From assembly GCA_018662305.1 (NCBI GenBank), contig JABJGI010000149.1:1-38956 (forward strand): a DNA stretch of 38,956 nucleotides, in the 5' to 3' direction. The notes below the pieces were generated by a model, which saw only the letters and a list, made by a program, of their open reading frames with translations, had not been told where the DNA came from and did no database searches. Shown here piece by piece: positions 29,873 to 38,311 of this stretch. This stretch comes from Porticoccaceae bacterium. Its GTDB lineage: Bacteria; Pseudomonadota; Gammaproteobacteria; Pseudomonadales; GM7GCV1. How positions within the stretch are numbered: position 1 is the stretch's first letter; every line of letters begins with the position of its first letter. Both the position numbers and the translations under genes were made by a program.

Positions 29873-31726
29873 TTAGAACTTCACTACAAGGTTAGCGGCG
29901 GTCAAGACACCCTCTATGCTGTTGTAGTCACCCCGAGCAGTCAACTTGCGGGCGGGTTCACCCAGAGCAAGTTGGTTGGTTAACTCAACCAGAAAATCGG
30001 TATAGCTGCTAAAGATGGTGATGGACTCGCCTGCAATCTGTACCGCAAACCGTCCGTCTTCAACTGTGCCCGTTACTGAGTTCAACTCGAACGCATCACC
30101 GAGGCGCGCCGGTATGCGACCAACCTGGAGCGAGCTTCCGCCTTCATCCAGAACCAGGCTAAAGGAGCTGCCATCGATGACTATACTTTCAGCAGCTTCT
30201 TCTTCCCAGCGAGCCGTCAAAGTGGCATTGAATGTATCTGTGCCATGGTCGGCAACACTCACCGCCTCAAAATCTTCTGGAGCAGAGCCAAAGGGCGAGG
30301 GGTAGCCGCGCACCTGAACCCATTCTTCGGCTTCAAGATTGCTGATGTTCAAGCTACCAGTCTCGATTTCATAATTGGCAGGATCAGCGTCTTCTAGTGC
30401 ACTTGCTCCCGTGCCGCTGAAATCAAAGATATCCAGAGGGCGACGGTTAATAATGGCCAGATCTATGGTCAGGGGCGCAGCGGTTGCCACGCTACCCAAA
30501 AGGGCGGTCAAGCTCATGCGCACTGAGTCGGTAGTAGCATCCAGAGTGCCAACTACATCGCCTGCCTCAACATCACCACCGGTTTGAGTAAAGTCACCCA
30601 TGGCCTGAATGTTCTGGCCAATGGACAGGGAATCGATGTCTGCGTCACCCAAGCGGTAACCGGTAACTGTTGTGTCGTCACCTACGGTCAGGGTAATGGT
30701 GCGGGTAAACAGCGAGCCGTCTGACGTTTCAATTACACCGCCAGAAACTGTGAGGCTATCGCCAGTGCGTGCAGTGACTGTGCCTCTCAGCAAATCTTTG
30801 TCGTCCCAGGGAACGCTGGTTCCGGCAAAGACCTGTGTGGTCAGCGGATTTTCAATTTCCTCGTCGTAGGCGCCATAGGCAACCACGGGAGTGTTTGGCT
30901 CAAGCAATTCCAAAGCAGCCAGACCTTCCGCACCTGTGTACTCAACACCATCAATTTCAAAGGCGGTATCTGTATCGGTGCTTAGAACGGCCTCACCAAA
31001 GCTGCCGTCACGGCGGCGCATGGGGAGAAGGTCGAGAACAAAGCTTTCTTCAAGAGTGTCCACCGATTGAAGTAGGCCTCGAGCTCTGTGCTCGCGTTCG
31101 CCATCCACTTCGGCGGTAGCCATCAAGAAGGGTTCAACCAGCACTTCGGCTGGATCGAAGGAAAGGATTTCGTTCGAAGCGGAAAGATCTAGATCCAAAG
31201 TCAGGTTCGCCACACGAGCGGGGCTGACGATTACAGAATCAGCATCACCGAATTGCAGATCAACATTGAGCAGAGTAATAGGCGTGCCATCCGCATCTAC
31301 GGGACTTGCCATGTGGGGGTTGCCCTCATCGTCCTGAACAATAATTTCCGAGTCTGTGTAGTCCAGTTCAAGTTGAATGGAGTTGTAGTTGCCTGCGGGA
31401 ATGCTTCGAATGGCAAATAGCTCGCTGAGCTCCTGGTATTGCACAAAGTCTACTTCCGTTGCTGTGGTCAGCACGTCAACTTCGCCACCGGCTTCGGTGG
31501 AAAGCGTGATAGACACCACCTCAATTTTGTAAGTGAGAAAGTCTTCTTCGGCGTCGGTCAGCAGAATTTGTACCTTGCCAGTTTCTGTTCCAGAGCCTCC
31601 GTCATTGTCGTTGCCTAAGCCGGCTCCAAGGTTAGTTGAGCCGCCTCCAGATCCGCCACCGCAAGCGACGAGTAGAAGAGTGCTGATTAGCGCTAATAGA
31701 TATTTTGTTTTTATATATGCGTTCAT
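29873..31726 (-). CDS. Large lipoprotein with DUF4382-type domain
   Basis: The 617-residue protein has a lipoprotein signal with lipobox LVAC (Cys22), followed by a Gly/Ser/Asn-rich linker to about residue 50. The next part (VQILLTDAEEDFLTYKIEVVSITLS, YQELSELFAIRSIPAGNYNSI) matches the DUF4382 pattern; the remainder is a series of beta-rich, acidic domains resembling DUF5666-like OB-type repeats (RGTVTARTGDSLTVSGG, QNIQAMGDF). No catalytic residues are recognised. GAGGACGG lies just upstream of the ATG. It precedes the sigma factor gene on the same strand, so it may be part of the same transcription unit or a target of that sigma factor. Confidence 0.82.
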   Translation of the reverse strand: MNAYIKTKYLLALISTLLLVACGGGSGGGSTNLGAGLGNDNDGGSGTETGKVQILLTDAEEDFLTYKIEVVSITLSTEAGGEVDVLTTATEVDFVQYQELSELFAIRSIPAGNYNSIQLELDYTDSEIIVQDDEGNPHMASPVDADGTPITLLNVDLQFGDADSVIVSPARVANLTLDLDLSASNEILSFDPAEVLVEPFLMATAEVDGEREHRARGLLQSVDTLEESFVLDLLPMRRRDGSFGEAVLSTDTDTAFEIDGVEYTGAEGLAALELLEPNTPVVAYGAYDEEIENPLTTQVFAGTSVPWDDKDLLRGTVTARTGDSLTVSGGVIETSDGSLFTRTITLTVGDDTTVTGYRLGDADIDSLSIGQNIQAMGDFTQTGGDVEAGDVVGTLDATTDSVRMSLTALLGSVATAAPLTIDLAIINRRPLDIFDFSGTGASALEDADPANYEIETGSLNISNLEAEEWVQVRGYPSPFGSAPEDFEAVSVADHGTDTFNATLTARWEEEAAESIVIDGSSFSLVLDEGGSSLQVGRIPARLGDAFELNSVTGTVEDGRFAVQIAGESITIFSSYTDFLVELTNQLALGEPARKLTARGDYNSIEGVLTAANLVVKF

Positions 31727-31908
31727 TTTCCGTCCTCTTATTTTCCTGATAAAGCAAAAAAGTTTTGGATTGTCTGAGCGCAGAAATTCTTTTGGGGGGA
31801 GCGCTATTTCCAGAATCCGATATCTCTAAAACGCAAAGTTGCGCCGAAGGTTTACAAGAGAGTGAATATTTTTTCGGGGACGGGAGTGCAGTGATAGAAA
31901 CGAGAGGT
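31727..31908. other. Leader/promoter region of the lipoprotein gene
   Basis: About 180 bp between the lipoprotein start and the preceding terminator hold no convincing gene. Because the upstream gene is terminated, a promoter for the lipoprotein-sigma cluster should lie here, but I could not single out a confident -35/-10 pair; an ECF-type promoter is possible. Confidence 0.4.
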
Positions 31909-31947
31909 AAAAAAAGAGCACCGAGTCATATGGGGGACTGGGTGCTC
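31909..31947 (-). terminator. Intrinsic terminator downstream of the small DUF3106-like gene
   Basis: On the minus strand GAGCACC pairs with GGTGCTC (31916-31922 with 31941-31947), extended by AGTC/GACT after one G-G mismatch, and is followed by seven T residues (A run at 31909-31915). It ends the transcript of the 31999-32352 gene before the lipoprotein gene. Confidence 0.8.
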
Positions 31948-31998
31948 CAAGGCCTCGCTTAGAAGGTTAAGAAAGCGAGAAAGGGGGTCTGTTAGAAA

Positions 31999-32352
31999 TT
32001 AGAGAGTTTCTTCGTCTTGGCTTTCACGATGCTGCTGAACTCGATCTTTCATATCGTCCCGAGCGGCTTGTCGTTCCTCGGTCGTCATGTTTTCAAATCG
32101 ATCTCGTGCCGCTTCGCGTTCTTCAGCCGTCATATTTTGAATGCGGTTGGCCAGCACTCGTTTTTGAACTGGGCGAAGCTGTGCAATTTTTGCCCGTTGT
32201 CCTGGCGTTAAATCCTGAAAGTTGCGATTGGTCTGCAAGCTTTCTTGAGCCGCCGAAGAGAGTTCTGGCAAAGCTGATTCATCAGAAGCAAAGCCACTGA
32301 GAGAGAAGAGCGCTGCGATCAAAAGGGTGAAATATCCTAGGTAGAGTTTCAT
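31999..32352 (-). CDS. Small exported DUF3106-like helical protein
   Basis: The 117-residue protein has a signal peptide (about residues 1-22, SGFASD) and then charged short-helix repeats: LTPGQRAKIAQLRPVQKRVL, NMTAEEREAARDRFENMT and NMTTEERQAARDDM, the last two a roughly 16-residue duplicated unit. The pattern resembles DUF3106 and Spy-like periplasmic proteins but is too short for firm assignment. It shares this architecture with the DUF3106 protein at 27914-28411. A strong terminator follows it. Confidence 0.7.
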   Translation of the reverse strand: MKLYLGYFTLLIAALFSLSGFASDESALPELSSAAQESLQTNRNFQDLTPGQRAKIAQLRPVQKRVLANRIQNMTAEEREAARDRFENMTTEERQAARDDMKDRVQQHRESQDEETL

Positions 32353-32538
32353 AGCCTTAGCTCCAATTGCCGTTTGTAATTAGTTCGTTCAGGTCTAAAA
32401 CGATCGAGTTTCAAAAAGGTTGACGCCAGGTGAAAATATTTTCTTTTCCAGAATCTGGGTTCTAGTGCTATCCAAGTGCCGACTTTGGCGGGCAAATAGG
32501 AGATAATTGCTGGACGATTTGAAGGCAGGGCAGGCGAG

Positions 32539-32802
32539 ATGGAAAGAGAACAACTCAAGCATTTGTTAACCAAGCTACGCGACGAGCTTGAGCAAACTGA
32601 GTCTCTGGATGCCGGCCTGCAAAATCTCGCTGCAGATCTAGACAATCAGCTAAACCGATTGGCTCATGAAGAAGATCACCAGCCGCAGCATGACCTAGGT
32701 GATCAAGTTGATTCAGCAGCAGCCAACTTTGCAGCGAACCACCCGCGCGCCGAAGCTATTTTGCGCGAGCTCGCTGATATTCTTGGGAAGATGGGTATCT
32801 GA
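32539..32802 (+). CDS. DUF4404 family protein
   Basis: An 87-residue, mostly helical, acidic cytoplasmic protein. It matches the DUF4404 pattern: N-terminal LKHLLTKLRDELEQTESLD, a central helix LAADLDNQLNRL and the C-terminal FAANHPRAEAILRELADILGKMGI. Its function is unknown. It is divergent from the small DUF3106-like gene and 81 bp upstream of uvrD. Confidence 0.8.
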   Translation: MEREQLKHLLTKLRDELEQTESLDAGLQNLAADLDNQLNRLAHEEDHQPQHDLGDQVDSAAANFAANHPRAEAILRELADILGKMGI

Positions 32803-32883
32803 GAATTCCCCTTTCAGGGCGAGCAATCGTCTTGGCCTTTCTTAAATTTAAAGTAAAACCGACAACCGAGACTCGTATTTCCC

Positions 32884-35064
32884 GTGGACGTAACTCCGAT
32901 AATTGACACACTAAACGACGCGCAGCGTCAGGCGGTTACCTCCGACAATAAACACATATTGGTTCTGGCGGGTGCCGGCAGCGGTAAGACCCGAGTGCTG
33001 GTGCATCGTATGGCCTGGCTGATCGATGTTCAGCAACAGGCGCCGCAATCGATTCTGGCAGTTACCTTTACCAACAAAGCGGCGCGAGAGATGCGCGGAC
33101 GTATCGAGAACATGCTCGGCATTCCCACTCGCTCGATGTGGGTAGGCACCTTTCATGGTCTGGCGCACCGTCTGTTGAACCAGCACTGGTCTGAGGCCGG
33201 GCTGGAGCAGAATTTTCAGATTCTCGATTCGGATGATCAGCAAAGGCTGGTCAAACGCATCATTCAAGGTCTGGGGATGGACGAGAATCGATGGCCTGCG
33301 AAGCAAGCCCAATGGTTTATCAACGGCCAGAAAGACGAGGGCATTCGAGCCAAGTTTGTTGAGGATACGGACGACCCCTTTATCAAGGCGCACCGCAAGA
33401 TCTATCAAGCCTACGAAGATTTTTGCAAGAACAACTCGCTGGTGGATTTTGGTGAGCTGCTGCTAAGAGCACATGAAATATTGCGGGATGACCCAAATCT
33501 GCTTCAGCACTATCAGCGCCGTTTTAGCAATATCCTGGTAGATGAGTTTCAGGACACCAATACCATCCAGTATGCCTGGTTGAGACTATTGGCCGGTGAG
33601 GATACCGCCATGATGGTGGTGGGCGATGACGATCAATCTATCTACGGCTGGCGTGGCGCCAAAATTGAGAATATCCAGGATTTCAGTCGCGCCTATGCAG
33701 ATACCGAAACCATTCGCCTCGAGCAGAATTACCGTTCTACAGGAACCATTTTACAAGCCGCCAACGCGGTAATTTCACGCAACACCGGGCGCCTTGGTAA
33801 GAACCTTTGGACCTCTCAGGAAGATGGCGACCCTATCTCTCTTTACTCGGCATTTAATGAAATTGATGAGGCCCGTTTTATCGCTGAGTACGTCAAACGC
33901 AGGTTTGAGCAGGGCAACAATTATTCCGAAAGCGCAGTGCTCTATCGTTCCAATGCCCAGTCGCGGGTTTTGGAAGAGGCCATGCTGCGAGCCAATATTC
34001 CCTATCGTATTTACGGCGGTCAGCGCTTCTACGAGCGTCTGGAAATCAAGAATGCCCTGAGCTATCTGCGTCTTTGCCTCAATCGCAACGACGACCAATC
34101 CTTTGAGCGAGTTGTGAATACGCCAACCCGTGGTATTGGCAATCGAACATTGGACGAAGTACGCACAGTCTCCAGAGAACAGGGCGTTTCCATGTGGCAG
34201 GCGAGCTTAAAATTGGTCGACGAAAAGACCATGTCGGCGCGTGCGACCAATGCCCTCTATGCCTTTGTGCAGCTTATTACGCAGCTGGAACAAGCGGTTC
34301 AGGGAATGGAACTGGAAGAACAGGCAGAGCAGGCCATCAATTTGACCGGGCTTGTGGAATTCCACCGCGCGGAAAAAGGCGAAAAAGGTCAGGCTCGTGT
34401 CGACAACCTTCAGGAGTTGGTAAGTGCCTGTAAGGCATATGAAGCCGACGATCCGGATGCGGAAGTACTGCCGCAGTTTCTGGCGCAGGCCACACTGGAG
34501 GCGGGCGACCAGCAGGCAGATGAGCATGAAGATGCACTGCAGATGATGACTTTGCACTCCGCTAAAGGCTTGGAATTTCCACTGGTGATTTTGGCTGGTA
34601 TGGAGGAAAACCTTTTTCCTCATTCCATGTCAGCGGACGAGCCGGGTCGACTCGAAGAAGAGCGCCGCTTGGCCTATGTGGGAATCACTCGTGCTGAACA
34701 GAAGCTGGTGATGACCTATGCCGAATGTCGTCGAATCTACGGGGATGAGAAATTTAATTCGGTATCGCGATTTGTGCGTGACGTACCAAATGAGCTCATC
34801 GAAGAAGTCCGAGCTAATATAAAACGTCCATCTCCTCCTGGCAGAGTTCGTGCGACTGGCGGCAGTTCGCGCCGTTTTTCTACCAGTGATACAGGTATGG
34901 ATACTGGCTTTGAGTTAGGGCAGCATGTGATGCATCCCAAATTTGGTGAGGGGGTTATTCTGAATTTTGAGGGCCATGGGGCCAACGCAAGAGTTCAGGT
35001 AAATTTCCACAGCGAGGGCTCCAAGTGGTTGGTGGTGTCTTACGCTAGGTTGGAATCAATTTAA
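32884..35064 (+). CDS. uvrD: DNA helicase II (UvrD)
   Basis: Superfamily 1A 3'-5' helicase acting in nucleotide-excision and mismatch repair. The 726-residue protein (E. coli 720) starts with GTG and has motif I AGAGSGKT at residues 29-36, motif II VDEFQDTN, motif III GDDDQSIYGWRGA near residues 247-259, motif IV EQNYRST, and motif V/VI MTLHSAKGLEFPLV and RLAYVGITRAE. The C-terminus carries the Tudor-like segment ELGQHVMHPKFGEGVI that in UvrD/PcrA contacts RNA polymerase. Full-length E. coli-like sequence favours UvrD over Rep. No clear ribosome binding site precedes the GTG. Confidence 0.95.
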   Translation: MDVTPIIDTLNDAQRQAVTSDNKHILVLAGAGSGKTRVLVHRMAWLIDVQQQAPQSILAVTFTNKAAREMRGRIENMLGIPTRSMWVGTFHGLAHRLLNQHWSEAGLEQNFQILDSDDQQRLVKRIIQGLGMDENRWPAKQAQWFINGQKDEGIRAKFVEDTDDPFIKAHRKIYQAYEDFCKNNSLVDFGELLLRAHEILRDDPNLLQHYQRRFSNILVDEFQDTNTIQYAWLRLLAGEDTAMMVVGDDDQSIYGWRGAKIENIQDFSRAYADTETIRLEQNYRSTGTILQAANAVISRNTGRLGKNLWTSQEDGDPISLYSAFNEIDEARFIAEYVKRRFEQGNNYSESAVLYRSNAQSRVLEEAMLRANIPYRIYGGQRFYERLEIKNALSYLRLCLNRNDDQSFERVVNTPTRGIGNRTLDEVRTVSREQGVSMWQASLKLVDEKTMSARATNALYAFVQLITQLEQAVQGMELEEQAEQAINLTGLVEFHRAEKGEKGQARVDNLQELVSACKAYEADDPDAEVLPQFLAQATLEAGDQQADEHEDALQMMTLHSAKGLEFPLVILAGMEENLFPHSMSADEPGRLEEERRLAYVGITRAEQKLVMTYAECRRIYGDEKFNSVSRFVRDVPNELIEEVRANIKRPSPPGRVRATGGSSRRFSTSDTGMDTGFELGQHVMHPKFGEGVILNFEGHGANARVQVNFHSEGSKWLVVSYARLESI

Positions 35065-35143
35065 GGTTTTCGGACAGAAGACGTCTTTCCAGAAGTATTG
35101 GCTAGATGAGTAAAGTGCAAATTTCTGTCTCGGGGGAGAAAGG

Positions 35144-36349
35144 ATGAACAGGTTTAACGCGTCACTGGCTTCAGCGAATGTCTCACATATAGACAGCAGT
35201 AGAGGAGCAGCGACACCGGCAATCATATTGGGCTTGGTGGCGGCACTGGTAGTGGTGTTTGCACTTCTGGTGATGGAAAAAAGCCACAACTACATCGCCA
35301 ATGCCGATGAAGAGATGCATGAGGCGAATGAAGCCAATGGCTTGGCCGCTAACAATGGCGAAACCTTCGAATGGCGCATGGTTACCTCCTGGCCAAAAAA
35401 CTTCCCCGGCATTGGTATGGGGCCTGAAAACTTCGCCGAGCTCGTCAATGAAATGAGTGGCGGCCGCTTGGTGATTCATGTCTATGGTGGTGGAGAAATC
35501 GTGCCGGCTTTGGGTGTGTTTGATGCCGTTTCGACCGGTGCAGTAGAAGTTGGTCATACGGGCGGCTACTACCACATTGGCAAAATCCCAGCCTCTCCAT
35601 TTTTTACTGCCGTTCCCTTTGGCATGAATGCTCAAGAAATTAACGCTTGGCTGCACCATGGTGGCGGGCTTGAACTGTGGCGCGAACTCTACGAACCCTT
35701 CAACCTGATTCCCTTCGCTGGTGGTAATACTGGCGTACAAATGGGCGGCTGGTTTAACAAAGAGATAAACAGCCTTGAAGACATTCGCGGCCTAAAAATG
35801 CGCATTCCAGGCATCGCTGGTGAGGTCTTTCAGCGTGCCGGCGGCACAGCGGTAACCATCGCCGGTGGTGAGCTTTATACCTCTATGCAAACCGGTGTGA
35901 TCGATGCAACTGAGTGGGTTGGCCCATACAACGACCGCTCCTTTGGATTCAATGAAGTGGGTCAGTATTACTACTATCCCGGCTGGCATGAGACAGGTTC
36001 AAACCTAGAATTCGATATCAATCTGGACGCTTGGAACCGTTTGCCGGAGGATCTGCAAGCTATTGTAGAAGCGGCTGCCCGGGCGGTTAACCAGGACATG
36101 CTCGACGAATACACGGCTCAAAACGCCATAGTGTTGCAAGAGCTTATCGAGGATGGTGTGGATATTCGCCCCTTCCCGGATGAAGTGATAGCCGAACTAA
36201 AAAGCATCGCCATGGACTTCTACGCCGAGGAAGCAGAAAAGGACGAGACCTTTGCCCATGTATATCAAGAGTACTGGGCTTTCTTCGAAAAGCTTCAGGT
36301 CTGGCATGCGATTTCTGAAGTACCGCTGTATTTAAACAGAGACAATTAA
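35144..36349 (+). CDS. TRAP transporter substrate-binding protein, membrane-anchored (DctP/TakP type)
   Basis: Periplasmic ligand-binding component of a tripartite ATP-independent transporter. The 401-residue protein resembles the TakP branch, which binds 2-oxoacids: EWRMVTSWPKNFPGIGMGPE, GWFNKEINSLEDIRGLKMRI with the carboxylate-binding arginine in MRIPG, GGELYTSMQTGVIDATEWVG and YYYPGWHETGSN. Instead of a short cleavable signal it has about 20 polar residues followed by a 20-residue transmembrane helix (about 24-44, ILGLVAALVVVFALLV) without a clear cleavage site, so it may stay anchored. GGGGGAGAAAGG precedes the ATG. A TRAP permease gene lies 2 kb away on the opposite strand; whether it is the partner is unknown. 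Confidence 0.9.
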   Translation: MNRFNASLASANVSHIDSSRGAATPAIILGLVAALVVVFALLVMEKSHNYIANADEEMHEANEANGLAANNGETFEWRMVTSWPKNFPGIGMGPENFAELVNEMSGGRLVIHVYGGGEIVPALGVFDAVSTGAVEVGHTGGYYHIGKIPASPFFTAVPFGMNAQEINAWLHHGGGLELWRELYEPFNLIPFAGGNTGVQMGGWFNKEINSLEDIRGLKMRIPGIAGEVFQRAGGTAVTIAGGELYTSMQTGVIDATEWVGPYNDRSFGFNEVGQYYYYPGWHETGSNLEFDINLDAWNRLPEDLQAIVEAAARAVNQDMLDEYTAQNAIVLQELIEDGVDIRPFPDEVIAELKSIAMDFYAEEAEKDETFAHVYQEYWAFFEKLQVWHAISEVPLYLNRDN

Positions 36350-36350
36350 T

Positions 36351-36824
36351 ATGTGGCGGTTGTTGCTGGCGCTGGCCTTTTCTGCGGCTGTGCAAGCCCA
36401 GGACCAGATCACAAAACCTGAATATCTGCACTTCGGTGCTTCATTAGTTGAAGTGCAGTCTGCGCTTACCTCAAAATGTACTGCGCTCAATACTCGTTCG
36501 ATCTCTCCGATAACGGCGCCCTTAGCTAGGGAGTCCCAAGTACAAATTGATTGCGAAGGATTCCGCTATGGCGGGGCAGAGCGAAAAATGGAATTGGTTT
36601 TTCAGGATGACCAGCTCGATATCATTTGGATATTACTTGCCGAAGAGGAACTGCCTCTATTCAAGCAGAGGTTCACGGAAGCCTACGGAGAACCTTCCTT
36701 CGAAATTAATTTTGGTACTGTGTTTCTTCAAGCCAATGCCGCAGTGAGAATCCAGCCACCGGAGGTGCTATTTGCGTCGGCCCGTCAGGTAGAAGCTATG
36801 TTGCAGCAGTTGGCGTCAGACTAG
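36351..36824 (+). CDS. Small exported protein, function unknown
   Basis: A 157-residue protein with a signal peptide (MWRLLLALAFSAAVQAQ, cleavage likely after Ala16) and mixed alpha/beta sequence containing two cysteines (CTALNTRS and DCEGF) that may form a disulfide. I recognise no family. The ATG is one base after the stop of the TRAP binding protein gene, so the two are probably translated together and may act in the same uptake system. Confidence 0.7.
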   Translation: MWRLLLALAFSAAVQAQDQITKPEYLHFGASLVEVQSALTSKCTALNTRSISPITAPLARESQVQIDCEGFRYGGAERKMELVFQDDQLDIIWILLAEEELPLFKQRFTEAYGEPSFEINFGTVFLQANAAVRIQPPEVLFASARQVEAMLQQLASD

Positions 36825-36827
36825 GCA

Positions 36828-37157
36828 TCATTGGGATGCCAGATGATTTGAACCCCAGGCCTGTAAGGCATTGATGACGGGGGCAAGGGTTTTTCCGTAG
36901 TCCGACATTGAATACTCTACTTTTGGTGGTACTTCCGCGTAGACCTTCCTTACGACCAGCCCATGAGACTCTAGCTCTCTTAGCTGTTTTGTTAGCATTC
37001 TCTGAGTTATTTCTGGAATCATTCTTCGCAATTCGTTGAAGCGAATAGTTTCTGTAAGTAGGTGATACAGAATGACCCCCTTCCACTTTCCACCTATAAC
37101 TTCCAGCGCTGCTTCAACAGGACAGCCTTCATTGCAATCGTATTTAGCATGAGCCAT
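36828..37157 (-). CDS. HxlR family transcriptional regulator
   Basis: A 109-residue winged-helix regulator. Family features: CPVEAALEVIGGKWKGVILYHLL (residues 12-34), ELRRMIPEITQRMLTKQLRELE and the wing RKVYAEVPPKVEYSMSDYG. The N-terminal Cys12 is the position used for redox or quinone/aldehyde sensing in characterised HxlR/DUF24 members. GAGGTG lies a few bases upstream of the ATG. It is divergent from a quinone-oxidoreductase-type gene, a common pairing, and probably controls it and itself through the palindrome at 37170-37189. Confidence 0.93.
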   Translation of the reverse strand: MAHAKYDCNEGCPVEAALEVIGGKWKGVILYHLLTETIRFNELRRMIPEITQRMLTKQLRELESHGLVVRKVYAEVPPKVEYSMSDYGKTLAPVINALQAWGSNHLASQ

Positions 37158-37169
37158 TAATCACCTCTA

Positions 37170-37189
37170 TAGTATACATTTTGATACTA
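37170..37189. promoter_or_regulatory. Candidate HxlR operator
   Basis: TAGTAT (37170-37175) and ATACTA (37184-37189) form an inverted repeat around 8 bases, starting 13 bp upstream of the HxlR start codon in the divergent gap. The GTATAC-like half-site style is common for HxlR/DUF24 operators. Binding there would sit across the promoter of the regulator gene. Confidence 0.5.
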
Positions 37190-37209
37190 CATACCATTTA
37201 TGTGCGTAC

Positions 37210-37238
37210 TTACCAAAATAGATTATATACCCTATTCT
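37210..37238 (+). promoter_or_regulatory. Possible promoter of the quinone oxidoreductase gene
   Basis: TTACCA (37210-37215) and TATTCT (37233-37238) are separated by 17 bp, 66 bp upstream of the gene's ATG. Both hexamers are imperfect. Confidence 0.4.
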
Positions 37239-37303
37239 CACAGTGTATCCAAACCTAGTGGGTTGAAGAGCGATACCCAGAAAGATTTCAAAGGAGAGCC
37301 GCG

Positions 37304-38292
37304 ATGAGAGCAATGCAATTAAGTAGCTACGGTGAAGACGCCGAGTTTGAAGAAGTAGAGGCCACAATACCGACGGCAAAGTCGGATCAGGTTTTAGTGA
37401 GAATTGAGGCCTCCAGCGTAAATACCGTAGACACCATGATTCGTAAAATGGGGAAGGATTTGCCACTTTCACCGGATACTCCTGCCATTTTAGGGATGGA
37501 CTTTGCTGGAACGGTCGAAGCGATTGGCCAAGATGTCGAAGGCTTTTCTATTGGTGACGAAGTCTACGGCTGTGCTGGCGGCTTGGCAGATTTGCCAGGT
37601 ACATTGGCAGAATACATTGCGGCTGACTGCAAATTGATAGCGCATAAACCCAAAAATTTATCTATGACAGAAGCCGCGGCTTTGCCACTAGTTGCAAAGC
37701 CGCGGCTTATGAGGGATTGGTTCGCGCTGGTGCAGGGAAAGGGCAGAAGGTTTTAGTGCATGGCGGTTCCGGTGGCGTTGGGCATGTAGCCCTGCAACTC
37801 GCTAACCACTTTGGTGCCGAAGTCTTTGCCACTGGTGGTGGCGAAAAACAGCTCGCTCTAATCGAAGGGTTGGGGGCTACTCCGATCAACTATAAATCGG
37901 AAACTGTTGAAGACTATGTTGCTAAACATACCGGAGGTTCTGGCTTTGACGTCGTGTTTGATTCTGTTGGTGGCGCCAATATGCTTAATTCCTTTGAAGC
38001 GGCTGCGTTGAATGGCCAGATTGCTTCGACCGTAGCACTGTGCGAACTCGATTTATCCGTTGCTCACTTCAAGGGTTTGTCCCTGCATGTGGTCTTTATG
38101 CTTATCCCAATGCTATACAACCATAAAAGAGAAGATCATGGAGAAATTCTTGGCAATCTAACCCGGATTGTCGAGGCAGGTGGGTTAACGCCTGTGCTGG
38201 ATCAAAACCATTATTCCTTAAGCGAGGCGGGCCAGGCGCATGCCCGATTGGAAAGTGGTCAAGCAATGGGAAAGGTAGTTATCGAAAATTAA
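37304..38292 (+). pseudogene. Zinc-independent quinone oxidoreductase/MDR alcohol dehydrogenase, frameshifted
   Basis: NAD(P)H-dependent quinone or enone reductase of the medium-chain dehydrogenase superfamily, in two overlapping frames: 37304-37756 and the continuation in another frame to 38292. The first part has the N-terminal GroES-like domain (MRAMQLSSYGEDAEFEEVE, ILGMDFAGTVEAIGQDVEGF) up to SMTEAAALPLVA. The second frame resumes at AYEGLVRAGAGKGQKVLVHG and holds the Rossmann motif GGSGGVGHVALQLA and the rest of the domain. The expected junction (LVA-x-x-AYEGL) is reached by removing two bases near 37697-37704. The break lies in a perfect 15-bp inverted repeat. GGAG is eight bases upstream of the ATG. 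Otherwise intact codons imply a recent lesion or a sequence error. Confidence 0.88.
37671..37708. repeat. Perfect inverted repeat at the frameshift
   Basis: AAGCCGCGGCTTTGC (37671-37685) is repeated in inverted form, GCAAAGCCGCGGCTT (37694-37708), around an 8-base loop. The first copy encodes the normal EAAAL residues of the reductase; the second replaces residues where the family has two variable residues before AYEGL. Confidence 0.95.
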
Positions 38293-38311
38293 GGGTCGAA
38301 CCCTATTGAAA

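Noticed and set aside
32349-32645. 98-residue minus-strand frame upstream of the small DUF3106-like gene
   Set aside because: Half of it is antisense to the DUF4404 gene, it lacks a recognisable family and no good start signal is seen.
35065-35143. AAGACGTCTT palindrome after uvrD considered as a terminator
   Set aside because: The stem is short with no loop room and no proper T tract, so termination is not supported.
35183-35740. 185-residue minus-strand frame opposite the TRAP binding protein gene
   Set aside because: Complete overlap with a confidently assigned gene and no recognisable family features.
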